The notes: generated by a model not told the origin, from the sequence alone. Shown: positions 17,043 through 26,916, counted from the stretch's first letter. The stretch is 64,000 nucleotides of DNA from Bacteroidota bacterium (GCA_023423405.1 JAFAFR010000037.1:1-64000); one strand, 5' to 3'. Translations and numbers: made by a program.

Positions 17043-17069
17043 TTTATTGTGCGAGCGCTTTATTGTGCG
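17043..17069. repeat. two direct copies of TTTATTGTGCG
   Basis: Identical 11-mers at 17043-17053 and 17059-17069 (16-base period) in the leader region of the T9SS protein gene. Could be an operator; the rest of 17023-17192 shows nothing recognisable. Confidence 0.35.
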
Positions 17070-17192
17070 CCATTCGTCGAAATTCCGCTGTATTTGAACG
17101 AATTGCTGCAATAGTGCCCGGTCCTATAGCGTTTTTTGCAGGAACAAATGCCAGCGGTCTGCCCTGGCTCTTCATAACTTATCAGTATCTGT

Positions 17193-19517
17193 ATGAATAA
17201 ACTCTACTCCTTCAGTAAAACAGCCGGTACCCTGCTTATGGTGCTGCTATTACTCGCTAATGGAAGAGTTTTAGCGCAGCCGAAAAGCGGTTACAGCTAT
17301 GTAAACGTCACCAAACAGACCACTGGTGGCCCCGTGGAACCGGGCGACATCCTGGAAATCCGTTTCAGTGTGCACATTCCCTGGGGATATAACACCACTG
17401 CAAAGCCCCTCCTCAAAGAAAATGGATCGGGGCTGGTTTATAATGTCAGGTATGTCGACATGCTGCCGACCAATACCGCCATCGTAGCTGGTTCTACCCT
17501 GAATATCATCACCAACGAAGGGGTGGTAGTAAAATCTTATACCCAGAACCCAAACGATAACGACGCCGGCGCCTACAAGTCATCTGCTACCAAGGATCCG
17601 GATGAGTTCAATATTAAAATCAACCTGGGCAGGAATCCGGGCAAAACCGACAGAAACACTATTGAATCGTCGGTAGGTTCCTCCTTTATCAATGTCAAAA
17701 ACCGTACGCCTGATGGGCACGCTCCAAAATGGTTCACCGGGCATCTTTTTGCTACTGCCTTCAGAGTGAGAGTAACAGGCAACTATGGAGATGTGGTGAC
17801 CATGGGACAGGCCCAGTTTAAGTGGAGTGCTGATGGCGTCAATGAAAAAAATTCGGGCGTAAGTACTTATACAGTGATGATCGCACGACCGACTGCCTTT
17901 TGCACGAATACCATTGGTACCAACTTTGCCGAAGAATACGGAGGAACATTTGGCTCTGGTAACACACAGGTGCGTTCGACCAACCTGGCTATTCCTATTA
18001 CCGGCTACCGGTTTATTGTAAATAGTGAGCTCAACGACAATCCGCCTGCACAGCCCGTGGACGATGGTATGTATTCCATTGTGAAGAATTTAAGCCCAAA
18101 CAACAGCACCAACCCCACCTCAGGTGTAAAAATGTTTGGAACCTGGGATATTATTGGAGACCATACAGGCACAAACAATAACGTGGGCAACCCTGCACCA
18201 GCAAAAAATACCACAGCCGGATATATGCTGGTGGTGAACTCCGACTATGTTACCAATGAGGCCTATCGCCAAAACATATCCGGGCTTTGTCCCAATACCA
18301 CCTACGAATTCTCTGCCTGGGTTCGAAACGTATGTAAAGGATGCCATTGGGATTCACTCCTGGCCACTCCATCTGGATGGGGCGTTAGACCCAACCTTAC
18401 CTGGGTGATCGACGGCATCGACCAGTACAGTACAGGTGAAATTAATTATAACAGTAAATGGATAAAAAAAGGCTTCGTATTCACAACCGGCGGCAGTCAG
18501 AACAATGCCATGTTTTCCATCCGCAACAACGCCCAGGGTGGTGGTGGCAACGACTGGGTGATGGACGATATTACCATCGCAACCTGTCAGCCCGATCTTA
18601 CCATGCGTCCTTATGGCAATACTGTTATCTGCTACGGCAACCCTTCCAGTTTTGATGCTGAAGTAAAAAGCGTGTTCAACAACTATACCTACTGGCGCTG
18701 GGAAATCAGCACCAACGGTGGTGCTACCTGGGCGCCTGAAACTGATCCGGGTAGCAGCGGAATAGGAACGCCCACACTTGTAAGTGGTCAGTATACCTAT
18801 ATCGTTCCCCATCCCACATTCATAGGCGACGAAACCACGCACGGCAACATGATCCGCCTGCGCATTGGTACAACTTCCGATAACCTTAACGATCCGAATT
18901 GCTCCTTCCTCGCCACCACAACCGTTGTGGTAATGGTGAACAACTGTACCTGGGTGCTCAACGCCGACATCACGCAGTTCAAGGCCCAGCAAACCAACAA
19001 CGGCGTGGCCCTGCGTTGGGAAGCTGTCAACGAAAAACCCGGACTCAGCTATGTCATCGAAAAAAGCCACGACCAGCAACACTGGACAAAACTGTCCGAA
19101 ACCAGCTCCATAGGATCCGGTAACAGCAACACCTATACTTCCCTGGATCCGAATGTGGTAGACCAGGTGACCTATTACCGCATCAACATGGTGTACGAAG
19201 GAAATTCCAAATATGCCAAACAACTGACCCTGCAGCCCGACCAAAACCGCCTCAACGCCCTGGCCATCCGCAATGTCCTCAACCCCTTCCGCGACCAGAT
19301 CCCGGTTGAATTCAGCGTACCGGCCAACGGCGACATGCAGGTTACCCTGTACGATCTTTATGGCAAGGCCGTGAAGATCGTGAACTGGAAAGTGACCAAG
19401 GGTGTAAACAAAATGATCCTGGGAGAAACCAGTGTACTGCCGGCAGGAACTTATATTCTCATGATGCGCTTCAATGACCAGGTAGCGCAACGAAAACTGA
19501 TCAAAATGAATCAATAA
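17193..19517 (+). CDS. secreted protein with T9SS type A sorting domain
   Basis: 774 residues. A signal peptide (1 to about 28) sends it through Sec. The C-terminal ~80 residues (about 690-774) form a type A T9SS sorting domain: NPFRDQIPVEFSVPANGD, VTLYDLYGKAV, LPAGTYILMMRF and a final KLIKMNQ. It should be exported by the type IX system and anchored or released at the cell surface. The middle contains several beta-rich stretches and a jelly-roll-like part (NISGLCPNTTYEFSAWVRN ... WVMDDITIATC), common in Bacteroidota adhesins. No catalytic domain was recognised. It is monocistronic with its own terminator. Confidence 0.88.
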   Translation: MNKLYSFSKTAGTLLMVLLLLANGRVLAQPKSGYSYVNVTKQTTGGPVEPGDILEIRFSVHIPWGYNTTAKPLLKENGSGLVYNVRYVDMLPTNTAIVAGSTLNIITNEGVVVKSYTQNPNDNDAGAYKSSATKDPDEFNIKINLGRNPGKTDRNTIESSVGSSFINVKNRTPDGHAPKWFTGHLFATAFRVRVTGNYGDVVTMGQAQFKWSADGVNEKNSGVSTYTVMIARPTAFCTNTIGTNFAEEYGGTFGSGNTQVRSTNLAIPITGYRFIVNSELNDNPPAQPVDDGMYSIVKNLSPNNSTNPTSGVKMFGTWDIIGDHTGTNNNVGNPAPAKNTTAGYMLVVNSDYVTNEAYRQNISGLCPNTTYEFSAWVRNVCKGCHWDSLLATPSGWGVRPNLTWVIDGIDQYSTGEINYNSKWIKKGFVFTTGGSQNNAMFSIRNNAQGGGGNDWVMDDITIATCQPDLTMRPYGNTVICYGNPSSFDAEVKSVFNNYTYWRWEISTNGGATWAPETDPGSSGIGTPTLVSGQYTYIVPHPTFIGDETTHGNMIRLRIGTTSDNLNDPNCSFLATTTVVVMVNNCTWVLNADITQFKAQQTNNGVALRWEAVNEKPGLSYVIEKSHDQQHWTKLSETSSIGSGNSNTYTSLDPNVVDQVTYYRINMVYEGNSKYAKQLTLQPDQNRLNALAIRNVLNPFRDQIPVEFSVPANGDMQVTLYDLYGKAVKIVNWKVTKGVNKMILGETSVLPAGTYILMMRFNDQVAQRKLIKMNQ

Positions 19518-19637
19518 TAGTTAGTCTCATGTTCTGTTTTGGTCCGTTCCTTATATTATCTTGACGACCAATATCCACTGAAAAGCCAAAGGCTTGGTTT
19601 AAAGGAAATGTTGTCAATTTCGAATATAGGGTTTAGA

Positions 19638-19667
19638 GCCCCTCTTTTCAAGGAGGGGCATTTTTTT
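19638..19667 (+). terminator. terminator of the T9SS protein gene
   Basis: GCCCCTC pairs with GAGGGGC (19638-19644, 19653-19659), then seven T residues. Confidence 0.8.
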
Positions 19668-19720
19668 GAAAACTCTTATACCATGTGCTTGGGGGGTACG
19701 CTCCCTTCGGACTTCGTTCC

Positions 19721-20197
19721 TCAACGGTTCGCCGTAAATGCGCCGTTGCTCAGTGAAACGGAAGCGCCTGTGGAATCCAGCACCGTTCCGGTGAATAGTC
19801 CCTGTACGCTGCTATCGGTTACAGCCGTAAGCTGGATGGAAAATAAATCGGTGGTGTCATTGCTCTGGTAAACCAGGGCCCCGTTCACCACGAATAACAT
19901 GCCCGCAGCAGGTCCTGTATATGTACCCGGCGCCAGGGCGTCGGTACCCAGCGCCAATATCAACTGGCTACCCGCTTCTGTATTCGACCCTTCCAGCGTG
20001 AACAGCGTTGCGCCGCTCACATCCTCTACTTTTACCCGGTCAACAATTCCGTCGTAATTTTCAGCGTCCACCGCAAAGGACCAGCTCGTTTCGGGTGGCG
20101 GCGGCGGCAGGGGCTGTTCTTCCGTACTCTCTTCTTTAGAACAGGACAGAAGCCCCGTAATGGCCAGGATGGTGGCCGAAATCAGAATTTTTTTCAT
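19721..20197 (-). CDS. small uncharacterised lipoprotein
   Basis: 158 residues: signal sequence with lipobox LLSC (Cys near residue 19), then an acidic and Pro-rich linker (KEESTEEQPLPPPPPE) that lifts the folded part from the membrane. The rest is a small beta-rich domain (VDRVKVEDVSGATLFTLEG, LAPGTYTGPAAGM) of unknown function, as in many Bacteroidota 'hypothetical lipoproteins'. It starts 29 bases after the lspA stop on the same strand and may share its transcript, which is fitting because LspA would process it. Confidence 0.78.
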   Translation of the reverse strand: MKKILISATILAITGLLSCSKEESTEEQPLPPPPPETSWSFAVDAENYDGIVDRVKVEDVSGATLFTLEGSNTEAGSQLILALGTDALAPGTYTGPAAGMLFVVNGALVYQSNDTTDLFSIQLTAVTDSSVQGLFTGTVLDSTGASVSLSNGAFTANR

Positions 20198-20226
20198 ACA
20201 CTCAATTTGGATCTGAGCGCTTAACC

Positions 20227-20946
20227 TTAAGAAACCTGCACATCGTCGTTTACCGGGCTGCTTGTTTCAATCGCTGCGCCCTTCTCTTTTTCCTGGCCAT
20301 GCATAAAGCGCTTCTGGAAAAGCAGCAGCACAATAACACCTATTGAAATGGCAGCATCGGCCAGGTTAAAAACGGGACTGAAAAATTCGAACTCCTCGCC
20401 GCCTACAAATGGAAACCACGATGGGTAGGTGCTCCGGATAATGGGGAAATAAAACATATCCACTACTTTACCGTGCAGGAACCCGGCATAGCCCTTCGGC
20501 GGAAACAGGGAGGCGACATGTGAATAGGTGCTTTCTTCAAAGATCAGCCCGTAAAACATGCTGTCGATCAGGTTACCCAATGCACCCGCAAAGATCAGGC
20601 CTACGCATACCAGGAAACCGGTATGGTGTTTTTTGCGCAGGATCTCACGGATATACCATATCCCAAAAATCACAGCTACCATCCTGAACAGGGTCAGGGC
20701 CATCTTGCCCAACTCCCCGCCGAACTTCCAGCCCCAGGCCATTCCCTCGTTCTCCACAAAATAAACCTGGCACCACTCGGCACTGGCTCCGAATGGCCGG
20801 ATGCCGCGGTCATAGGGCGTCAGCATCTGGTGGGAAGCGTCCCAGTGATAACTCAACGGCATATGCGTTTTCACCCAAATCTTGATAACCTGGTCCACCA
20901 CCAGGATCAGCACGATCAGCAAAATGATATTTCTGGCTTTTCCCAT
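20227..20946 (-). CDS. lspA: lipoprotein signal peptidase (signal peptidase II)
   Basis: 239 residues, four membrane helices. The catalytic aspartates are D163 in KVVDMFYFP and D197 in FNLADAAISIG, with GNLIDS (124-129) as the third conserved block. It cleaves the signal peptide of lipoproteins after lipid addition. It is longer than the ~165-residue proteobacterial enzyme, mainly through an insertion between helices 1 and 2 (about 30-60) and another near 135-185, as is usual in Bacteroidota. It ends the gldF-gldG-terC-murF/alr-lspA string. Confidence 0.95.
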   Translation of the reverse strand: MGKARNIILLIVLILVVDQVIKIWVKTHMPLSYHWDASHQMLTPYDRGIRPFGASAEWCQVYFVENEGMAWGWKFGGELGKMALTLFRMVAVIFGIWYIREILRKKHHTGFLVCVGLIFAGALGNLIDSMFYGLIFEESTYSHVASLFPPKGYAGFLHGKVVDMFYFPIIRSTYPSWFPFVGGEEFEFFSPVFNLADAAISIGVIVLLLFQKRFMHGQEKEKGAAIETSSPVNDDVQVS

Positions 20947-20986
20947 AGCTGTTGTAAAGGGACAAAGATAACCGATGCCCGGCTAC

Positions 20987-23470
20987 CTAGTCCTGGTAAT
21001 AAATCCTTTTAACACGTTGTGATACGCCGGTCAGCATTTCATAGGGAATAGTGCCCGCGCTCGCCGCAACCTGCGCCACAGGCCAGCCTGCGCCGAACAC
21101 GATCACTTCATCGCCTTCTTTCACTCCCGGAATACCTGTGATATCTATCATGGTCATATCCATGCAAATACTTCCCACTACGGGCGCTGCCTTCCCCGCT
21201 ACCAGCATCTGGCCCTTGCCGTTACCCAGCGCCCGGTGATAGCCGTCCGCATAACCGATGCGCACGGTAGCAATGTGCGAGGGTCGGTGCAGCACTCCCC
21301 TCCGTCCATATCCTACCGTGTCTTCCGGGCCCAGTTCCTTGATCTGCGCAACGGTGGTTTTGAGCGTAGCCACCTCCTGCAACACCTGTTGATCGGTAAG
21401 TGCGGAATTCACCCCATAGAGCCCGATGCCCAGCCGCACCATTTCGAATTGCCAGCGTGGCTTGCGCGAAATAGCGGCGGTATTTTCAATGTGCCGGATA
21501 AAAGAATAAGGCAGAACGGCCGCAATTCTTTCACAATATTGCATGAACAGTTCCACCTGTTTTTCGGTAAAAGCATCCTGCCCCGGGTCTTCGCTCGCTG
21601 CAAGATGACTGAATACGGACTGCACCTTCAGCAGCGGTTGCTGCAGCAGTAGCAACAATTCATCCAGGTCGCCGCCGGAAAACCCGAGCCGGTGCATGCC
21701 GGTTTCCATTTCGAGGTGAACGGGAAATTGCTGCAATCCTTCCCGATGCAAAAAACCCGAAAGCTCCTTATACAATGGAAGAGAATAGATAACGGGTTCC
21801 AGGTTGTGCTCTACCAGTGCCGCAAAACCCGAAGGAGCAGCATTCATGACCAGGATGGGCAAATGGATGCCCGCCCGCCGCAACGCCACGCCTTCATCGG
21901 TATAAGCCACTGCCAGGTAATCCACCCCATGGAACTGCAGCAGGTTCGCGATCTCAAAACTGCCTGTACCATAGGAAAAAGCCTTGACCATGGCCATGAG
22001 CTTTGTTCCCGGCTCCAGTAACTGCTGGTATTGGCGCAGGTTGTGCAGCAATGCATTGAGGTTGATCTCCAATACCGTTTGGTGCTCCTGCATTTCCAGC
22101 AAAGCAGAGATGGCTTCAAAACCAAAACGCCGGGCGCCTTTGACGAGTATGGTTTCATCCTGGAAGGGGATTTCGTCAAACTGGCTGATGAACTCACCGG
22201 TGCCGGTAAAGCCACGGTACTCGAGGCCCCTTTCTTCAAAAAGCGCCTGGTGTGCGGTGATGAGCGGGCCGATGGCCAGCACGCGGCGCAGGCCATGGCG
22301 GTGCAGGAGGTCGGCGACCTGCCCGTACAATTGCGGGGCCGACAATCCCGTTTCCGGGATATCGGACAGTATAACGGTTTTGCGTAAGTGCTGTTGCTGC
22401 TGGCTCAGGAAATCCAATGCTATGGCCAGCGAGCTGAGATCGGCAGAGTAACTGTCATTGATAACCGAACAATGCCGGATACCGTCCTTCAGTTCCAGCC
22501 GCATCGCCACCCGCCGCAGTTGCATCACCTGTTCGCGGATCTTATCGGCAGGATAACCCAGGTAAAGCAGACAGGCTGTGCAATGCAGGGCGTTCTCAAC
22601 CGATGCTTCATCCGAAAAAGGCAGCGCCAGCCGGAACCGGATATCGCCATATTGGATGTTCAATGTTTCATCTACCTGCATGGTGCAGGAAGGATCCTTT
22701 CCCCAGGAAAAATAAATGCGGCGATCGTCTTCTTGCCGGTCATCGTCGTGGCAGCCGTTCTCCTGCTGCCGGCCGACCCACTGGTCTATGAGGCCATTGT
22801 CTTTCCGGTATATAATGCAGCGGGCGCCGGCAAACAGCTTCCACTTTTCTTCCAGTTTTTGTTGCAAAGAATCAAAGCCCTCACTGTGCGCAGAGCCCAG
22901 GTTGGTGAAAATACCGATGGTTGGCCGGATGATATCAGCCAGCCGCTGCATTTCTCCGGGCTGGGAAATGCCCGCTTCAAAAATGCCCAGTTCATGAACG
23001 CTGTCCATCTGCCACACACTGAGGGGTACGCCAATTTGCGAGTTATAGCTACGCGGGCTCCGCACAATATGCAAGTCGTTTTCCAGGAGCTGGTACAACC
23101 ATTCTTTGACGATGGTTTTACCATTGCTACCGGTAATACCGATCACCGGATATTCAAACTGCTGACGATGCTGTGCCGCAAGCAACTGCAAGGCCAGCAG
23201 GCTGTCGTCCACGCGAAGCAGGTTGGCGCCGGGCAACAATGCTGCATCCTCATCTTCACTCACCACAAAATTCCGCAGCCCCTGGCCATACAGGCGCGGG
23301 ATATACCGGTGCCCGTTACGGCGTTCGGTTTTTAAGGCGAAGAACAAACTGCTTTCCGGGAACAATAATTTGCGGCTGTCGGTGAGCAGGTGCCGCACCG
23401 GCCAGTTCTCTCCCTTTTGCAGGAAAACAGCAGAAAGGAGACGGGCAATATCGTGGATGGTATGGGTCAA
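20987..23470 (-). CDS. murF-alr: bifunctional MurF ligase / alanine racemase
   Basis: 827 residues: an N-terminal Mur-ligase part (about 1-450) with ATP-binding GITGSNGKT (111-119) and a C-terminal alanine racemase (about 458-827) whose PLP lysine is K496 in MAMVKAFSYGTG. MurF adds D-Ala-D-Ala to UDP-MurNAc-tripeptide, and the racemase makes the D-Ala, so the fusion joins two linked steps of peptidoglycan synthesis; the same fusion is known across Bacteroidota. The start is TTG at 23470, overlapping the TGA of terC by 4 bp (TTGA); no ATG is available nearby. Confidence 0.94.
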   Translation of the reverse strand: MTHTIHDIARLLSAVFLQKGENWPVRHLLTDSRKLLFPESSLFFALKTERRNGHRYIPRLYGQGLRNFVVSEDEDAALLPGANLLRVDDSLLALQLLAAQHRQQFEYPVIGITGSNGKTIVKEWLYQLLENDLHIVRSPRSYNSQIGVPLSVWQMDSVHELGIFEAGISQPGEMQRLADIIRPTIGIFTNLGSAHSEGFDSLQQKLEEKWKLFAGARCIIYRKDNGLIDQWVGRQQENGCHDDDRQEDDRRIYFSWGKDPSCTMQVDETLNIQYGDIRFRLALPFSDEASVENALHCTACLLYLGYPADKIREQVMQLRRVAMRLELKDGIRHCSVINDSYSADLSSLAIALDFLSQQQQHLRKTVILSDIPETGLSAPQLYGQVADLLHRHGLRRVLAIGPLITAHQALFEERGLEYRGFTGTGEFISQFDEIPFQDETILVKGARRFGFEAISALLEMQEHQTVLEINLNALLHNLRQYQQLLEPGTKLMAMVKAFSYGTGSFEIANLLQFHGVDYLAVAYTDEGVALRRAGIHLPILVMNAAPSGFAALVEHNLEPVIYSLPLYKELSGFLHREGLQQFPVHLEMETGMHRLGFSGGDLDELLLLLQQPLLKVQSVFSHLAASEDPGQDAFTEKQVELFMQYCERIAAVLPYSFIRHIENTAAISRKPRWQFEMVRLGIGLYGVNSALTDQQVLQEVATLKTTVAQIKELGPEDTVGYGRRGVLHRPSHIATVRIGYADGYHRALGNGKGQMLVAGKAAPVVGSICMDMTMIDITGIPGVKEGDEVIVFGAGWPVAQVAASAGTIPYEMLTGVSQRVKRIYYQD

Positions 23471-24426
23471 TGCAATTCGCGGTCATTGCCTGCAGGCACT
23501 TCCTTCTCTTCCCGGTTAGCCACACTGATGGAATACACGATGGATGCCACAATACAAACCACGATGACGATCAGCGAAACGAAGACCGGCACCCGGATGT
23601 GAAAATATTCCACCAGCATCTTAAGTCCTATGAACACCAGCACAACGGCGATCCCCTGTTGCAGGTAAGCAAATTTATTCACCGCACCTTTCAGCAGGAA
23701 GAAGAGCGATCGTAGTCCCAGTACGGCAAAAATATTGGAGGTGTACACCACCAGGCGGTTCTGGGAAATGGCAAAAACCGCGGGGATGGAGTCGAGGGCA
23801 AATACAATGTCGGTGGTGGCCAGCATAATGATCACCACGAAAATGGTGGTATAATAACGCTTCCCGTTCTGCCGGATGCGAAGGCGGCCGCCGCCATCGT
23901 GAGGCACCAGCGGGAACATCCGTTGCAGGAATTTATACACTTTGTTCTGGGAAAGATCCGGCTCCTCTTCGTGTTTGGCAGAGAACATCTTAAAGCCGGT
24001 GTACAGCAGCAGGGCGCCGAATATATACAGGAGCCAGTGGAACCTTTCTATCAGCACAATACCGATGGATATAAAGATCACGCGGAAAACAATGGCCATG
24101 AGAATGCCCATCAGCAATACCCGGGGCACATAGGCTTCATTGAGTGAGAAAAAAGAAAAGATGAGGATGAACACAAAGATATTATCGATGCTGAGCGACC
24201 ATTCCATCAGGTAGGCGCTCAGGTATTCTATGGCAACAACCTTTCCGTCCTCGAACCAGACAAATACAAAAAAAGCCAGGGCCAGCGTCACCCAGAAGAT
24301 GGTCTGGAACAGCGCCTTCTTCATGGTGATATGGGTCGATTGCTTACTAAGCAAACCAAGGTCGAATACCAGGGCCACTAACAGCACTATGCCAAATACT
24401 AAATAGGTAATCTGTTCCGGAGTCAT
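23467..24426 (-). CDS. TerC-family integral membrane protein
   Basis: 319 residues from ATG 24426, which overlaps the gldG stop (ATGA); the longer in-frame start lies deep in gldG and is rejected. About nine membrane helices; the paired conserved acidic motifs are WSLSIDNIFVF (about residue 75) and ATTDIVFALDSIPAVFAI (about residue 205), typical of TerC. Family members handle Mn2+ or tellurite-related metal stress, and some export metal to load secreted proteins. The site between gld genes and murF/alr is a positional, not functional, clue. Confidence 0.92.
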   Translation of the reverse strand: MTPEQITYLVFGIVLLVALVFDLGLLSKQSTHITMKKALFQTIFWVTLALAFFVFVWFEDGKVVAIEYLSAYLMEWSLSIDNIFVFILIFSFFSLNEAYVPRVLLMGILMAIVFRVIFISIGIVLIERFHWLLYIFGALLLYTGFKMFSAKHEEEPDLSQNKVYKFLQRMFPLVPHDGGGRLRIRQNGKRYYTTIFVVIIMLATTDIVFALDSIPAVFAISQNRLVVYTSNIFAVLGLRSLFFLLKGAVNKFAYLQQGIAVVLVFIGLKMLVEYFHIRVPVFVSLIVIVVCIVASIVYSISVANREEKEVPAGNDRELH

Positions 24427-26132
24427 GATTTGCGCTGGTATTTTTGTTTCCTGTACACCTGGTAGAGCCAGCCGAATAACAACACGGCAAGTACCGGCAA
24501 TAGTATATTGATCAGTTGCCAACGGGTTTTACCTTCATCCAGTTTCTTCCTGTCGAGCAAACGCAGGGTATAATCCTTACTGCGGGTCTCAAGAATACCC
24601 GATTCGTCCACCAGGTATTCGACACTGTTCTGCACAAAATCGCGGTTCGCATACTGGTACTTGGTATAAGGATTCATGCCCATGGGCAAGGGCCCTTCTT
24701 TTTGGGTCACGGCGTTAAGAGCAATATCGCCGTCCGACACCACGATCATTTTTCCGGGTTTGGAAGCGGGCAGGAAAGCCTGTCCCGATGCCTGTTCCCA
24801 GGCAACTAACTGTTCAGGTCCAAGGCGGTTGGCGTATAGGGAGTTGAACTGTCCTTCGAGCAAAACGGCCACCGGCACCATGCCTTTGTTGAAGGTCTTC
24901 AGGTCGTCTTCTGTTTGTATGCTCTGCCAGCTCACTTTGGCGGGAGAGCTCAGTACCCGCGATTCCGGTGACGTGTTGAGCAGGATGGTTTTCTTCACAC
25001 CTTTTGCCGCAACGGTATCGATCGAGTTGGGAAACTGCGCCACTACGTAGTCGAGGTTCTTGGCGATGGGATGACCGCTGGTATTCATCAGGAGTGGGAA
25101 ATAAGGCCAGGGCAGCAGCTCTATCTGCGGCTTGCCGCCCACAGATCCCACCACAGAAGGATTCCTGTCGGCGTTCAGGTCCTGCACCAGGTCGAGGTTG
25201 ATCCTCGCGCCGTATCGGAACAGCAGGTCTTCCAATTGCAGGCCGCGGTCAAAGGCAATGAACTCGTTCTGCGTCCGTTGCAGGCTGTCCATTTCGGCGT
25301 AAAGGTTGTCGATCATCCAGAGCATCTTTCCGCCCTGCATTACATACTGGTCGATCTTCAGCTTCTGTTCTTCCGTAAAAGCTATAGCCGGTTTGGCAAC
25401 TACAATGGCGTTAAAAATGTAAGGGATGGCAGGAACACTGTCGAGCGGGAGTATGCGAAATTCGTAGTTCTTTTTCAGTACTCTTTCTATCAGGTCGAAC
25501 ACCTGGTAGTTCAGCGGCTCACCATTTCCTACCAGGTAGCCTACCAGGGGAACCGTGTCGAGACTAAGCTGCCGGATGGCGTTCCCGAATTTATATTCCA
25601 GCAGGGCCTCGGCCTTGTTCAGCGATTCGAGCCCACCTTCGGAACTCACGCCCTGCAGCAGGTCGATGGCGGTGGTCCTGCCTTTATAGGAGATCACCGC
25701 ACCGGGGAATACCATTCTTTCTTCCTGTCCCTCGCCCTCTTTCGTCTGCGCCTTGATGTTAGTAGGGCGCAGGCCAAGCTGTGCCAGCGAATCGTAGAGC
25801 GCTACCTTAGCGGTATCGTTCAGTCCCTCGCCGGGTTTGATAAAGCGGAACTGGAACCTCGAACGGCCCGCATTCTTGAATTCCTGCATCAGGTCTTTGG
25901 TGCTGTTGGCCAGTTTGCGGAAACCCGCCGGCATTTCTCCTTCCAGCAGTACATCCACCCTCACGGTTTCATCCAAACCATTCAGCAGCTTTTTGGTGGG
26001 AGCAGAAAGTGTGTACCTCTTTTCGGCGGTAAGGTCGGCCCGCAGGGGATAGTAGGAGGCCAGCCAGTTCAGCGCCAGCAGTAACAGCAGCACCGCCAGC
26101 CAGGAATATTTCGATTGTAGGATTGATTTCAT
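24423..26132 (-). CDS. gldG: gliding-motility ABC transporter protein GldG
   Basis: 569 residues with one membrane helix at the N-terminus (about 9-26) and one at the C-terminus (about 540-558) flanking a large periplasmic part, the GldG/ABC_transp_aux layout. It starts 6 bases after gldF. GldA (ATPase), GldF (permease) and GldG form a transporter needed for gliding in Flavobacterium johnsoniae, although related genes also occur in non-gliders; gldA is not in the window. Recognisable segments are RYTLSAPTKKLLNGLDE, SYKGRTTAIDLLQG and KMLWMIDNLYAEMD. Confidence 0.92.
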   Translation of the reverse strand: MKSILQSKYSWLAVLLLLLALNWLASYYPLRADLTAEKRYTLSAPTKKLLNGLDETVRVDVLLEGEMPAGFRKLANSTKDLMQEFKNAGRSRFQFRFIKPGEGLNDTAKVALYDSLAQLGLRPTNIKAQTKEGEGQEERMVFPGAVISYKGRTTAIDLLQGVSSEGGLESLNKAEALLEYKFGNAIRQLSLDTVPLVGYLVGNGEPLNYQVFDLIERVLKKNYEFRILPLDSVPAIPYIFNAIVVAKPAIAFTEEQKLKIDQYVMQGGKMLWMIDNLYAEMDSLQRTQNEFIAFDRGLQLEDLLFRYGARINLDLVQDLNADRNPSVVGSVGGKPQIELLPWPYFPLLMNTSGHPIAKNLDYVVAQFPNSIDTVAAKGVKKTILLNTSPESRVLSSPAKVSWQSIQTEDDLKTFNKGMVPVAVLLEGQFNSLYANRLGPEQLVAWEQASGQAFLPASKPGKMIVVSDGDIALNAVTQKEGPLPMGMNPYTKYQYANRDFVQNSVEYLVDESGILETRSKDYTLRLLDRKKLDEGKTRWQLINILLPVLAVLLFGWLYQVYRKQKYQRKS

Positions 26133-26138
26133 GAAGGG

Positions 26139-26861
26139 TTAGCGAAGGGCGATTTTTCGGTTGGTGATAAAGAGGAAAAAACATACCAGGCTGCCAAAAT
26201 AGACCAGGTCTCGGCTGTCTGCCACACCCCTGCTGATGCTTTTGTAATGCAACTGGATGCCGGTGGCTTCCAGGAAATAGTCCATGCCCCCGCGCAGCAC
26301 CGGGAGTTTGCTGAGCGCATCGAAACCGGTGTACAGCAGGAAGCACACAAAAGCACTGAGCAGGAAGGCGATCACGGGGTTGGGGCTTAGGCTGCTGCAC
26401 CAGGTGCCGATGGCCGTAAATACAGCCGCCAGCAGCAGCAGTCCCATATAGGAACCGAGGGTGCCGCCGGAGTCAATGCCCTTATCTACCGCCAATGCCT
26501 GTACGCTGAAAACATATACCACCGTGGGCACCAGGGCGATGATCACAATGGCCAGCGCACCCAGGTATTTTCCTGCCGTTAACTGAAGCGGCGTAAGTGG
26601 CCTGGTTTGCAAAATCTCGTAGGTACCCGAACGGAATTCGTCCGACCAGCTCCGCATGGTTACGGCCGGTACCAGGAAAAGCAGGATCCAGGGGGCCAGT
26701 TCAAAAAACTTATCCAAACTGGCATAGCCATAATCCAGGATGCTGCTGTCGGGAAAAACAAAAAGAAAGAGGCCGTTCAGCAGGAGGAAGACCACGATGG
26801 CAACCAGGCCGGTGAGACTCCCGAAAAACTGCCGGAACTCTTTTTTACAAATAGACCACAT
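26139..26861 (-). CDS. gldF: gliding-motility ABC transporter permease GldF
   Basis: 240 residues with six membrane helices, an ABC-2 type permease. Typical parts are the cytosolic N-terminus MWSICKKEFRQFFGS, the loop SWSDEFRSGTYEILQTRPL, which contacts the ATPase, and the last helices ending in ITNRKIALR. It is the first gene of the operon with gldG, with a TATTTTTG box 4 bases before the ATG. Its role follows from the linked gldG and from Flavobacterium genetics. Confidence 0.92.
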   Translation of the reverse strand: MWSICKKEFRQFFGSLTGLVAIVVFLLLNGLFLFVFPDSSILDYGYASLDKFFELAPWILLFLVPAVTMRSWSDEFRSGTYEILQTRPLTPLQLTAGKYLGALAIVIIALVPTVVYVFSVQALAVDKGIDSGGTLGSYMGLLLLAAVFTAIGTWCSSLSPNPVIAFLLSAFVCFLLYTGFDALSKLPVLRGGMDYFLEATGIQLHYKSISRGVADSRDLVYFGSLVCFFLFITNRKIALR

Positions 26862-26865
26862 GTCC

Positions 26866-26873
26866 CAAAAATA
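26866..26873 (-). promoter_or_regulatory. candidate -7 box (TATTTTTG) of gldF
   Basis: Fits TAnnTTTG on the minus strand, 4 bases before the gldF ATG. No clear -33 element. Confidence 0.4.
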
Positions 26874-26883
26874 GGTGATTGCA

Positions 26884-26916
26884 GGAAATATAAATCCCGC
26901 CGGAGACCGGCGGGAT
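26884..26916 (-). terminator. terminator of the isc operon
   Basis: Perfect 10-bp stem (26894-26903 with 26907-26916) and a 3-base loop, followed on the minus strand by a T-rich tract. It is 25 bases after the stop of the iscA-like gene. Confidence 0.75.

Noticed and set aside
18354..19514. Minus-strand frame of 386 residues across the T9SS protein
   Set aside because: Antisense to the sorting-domain gene, with no family match.
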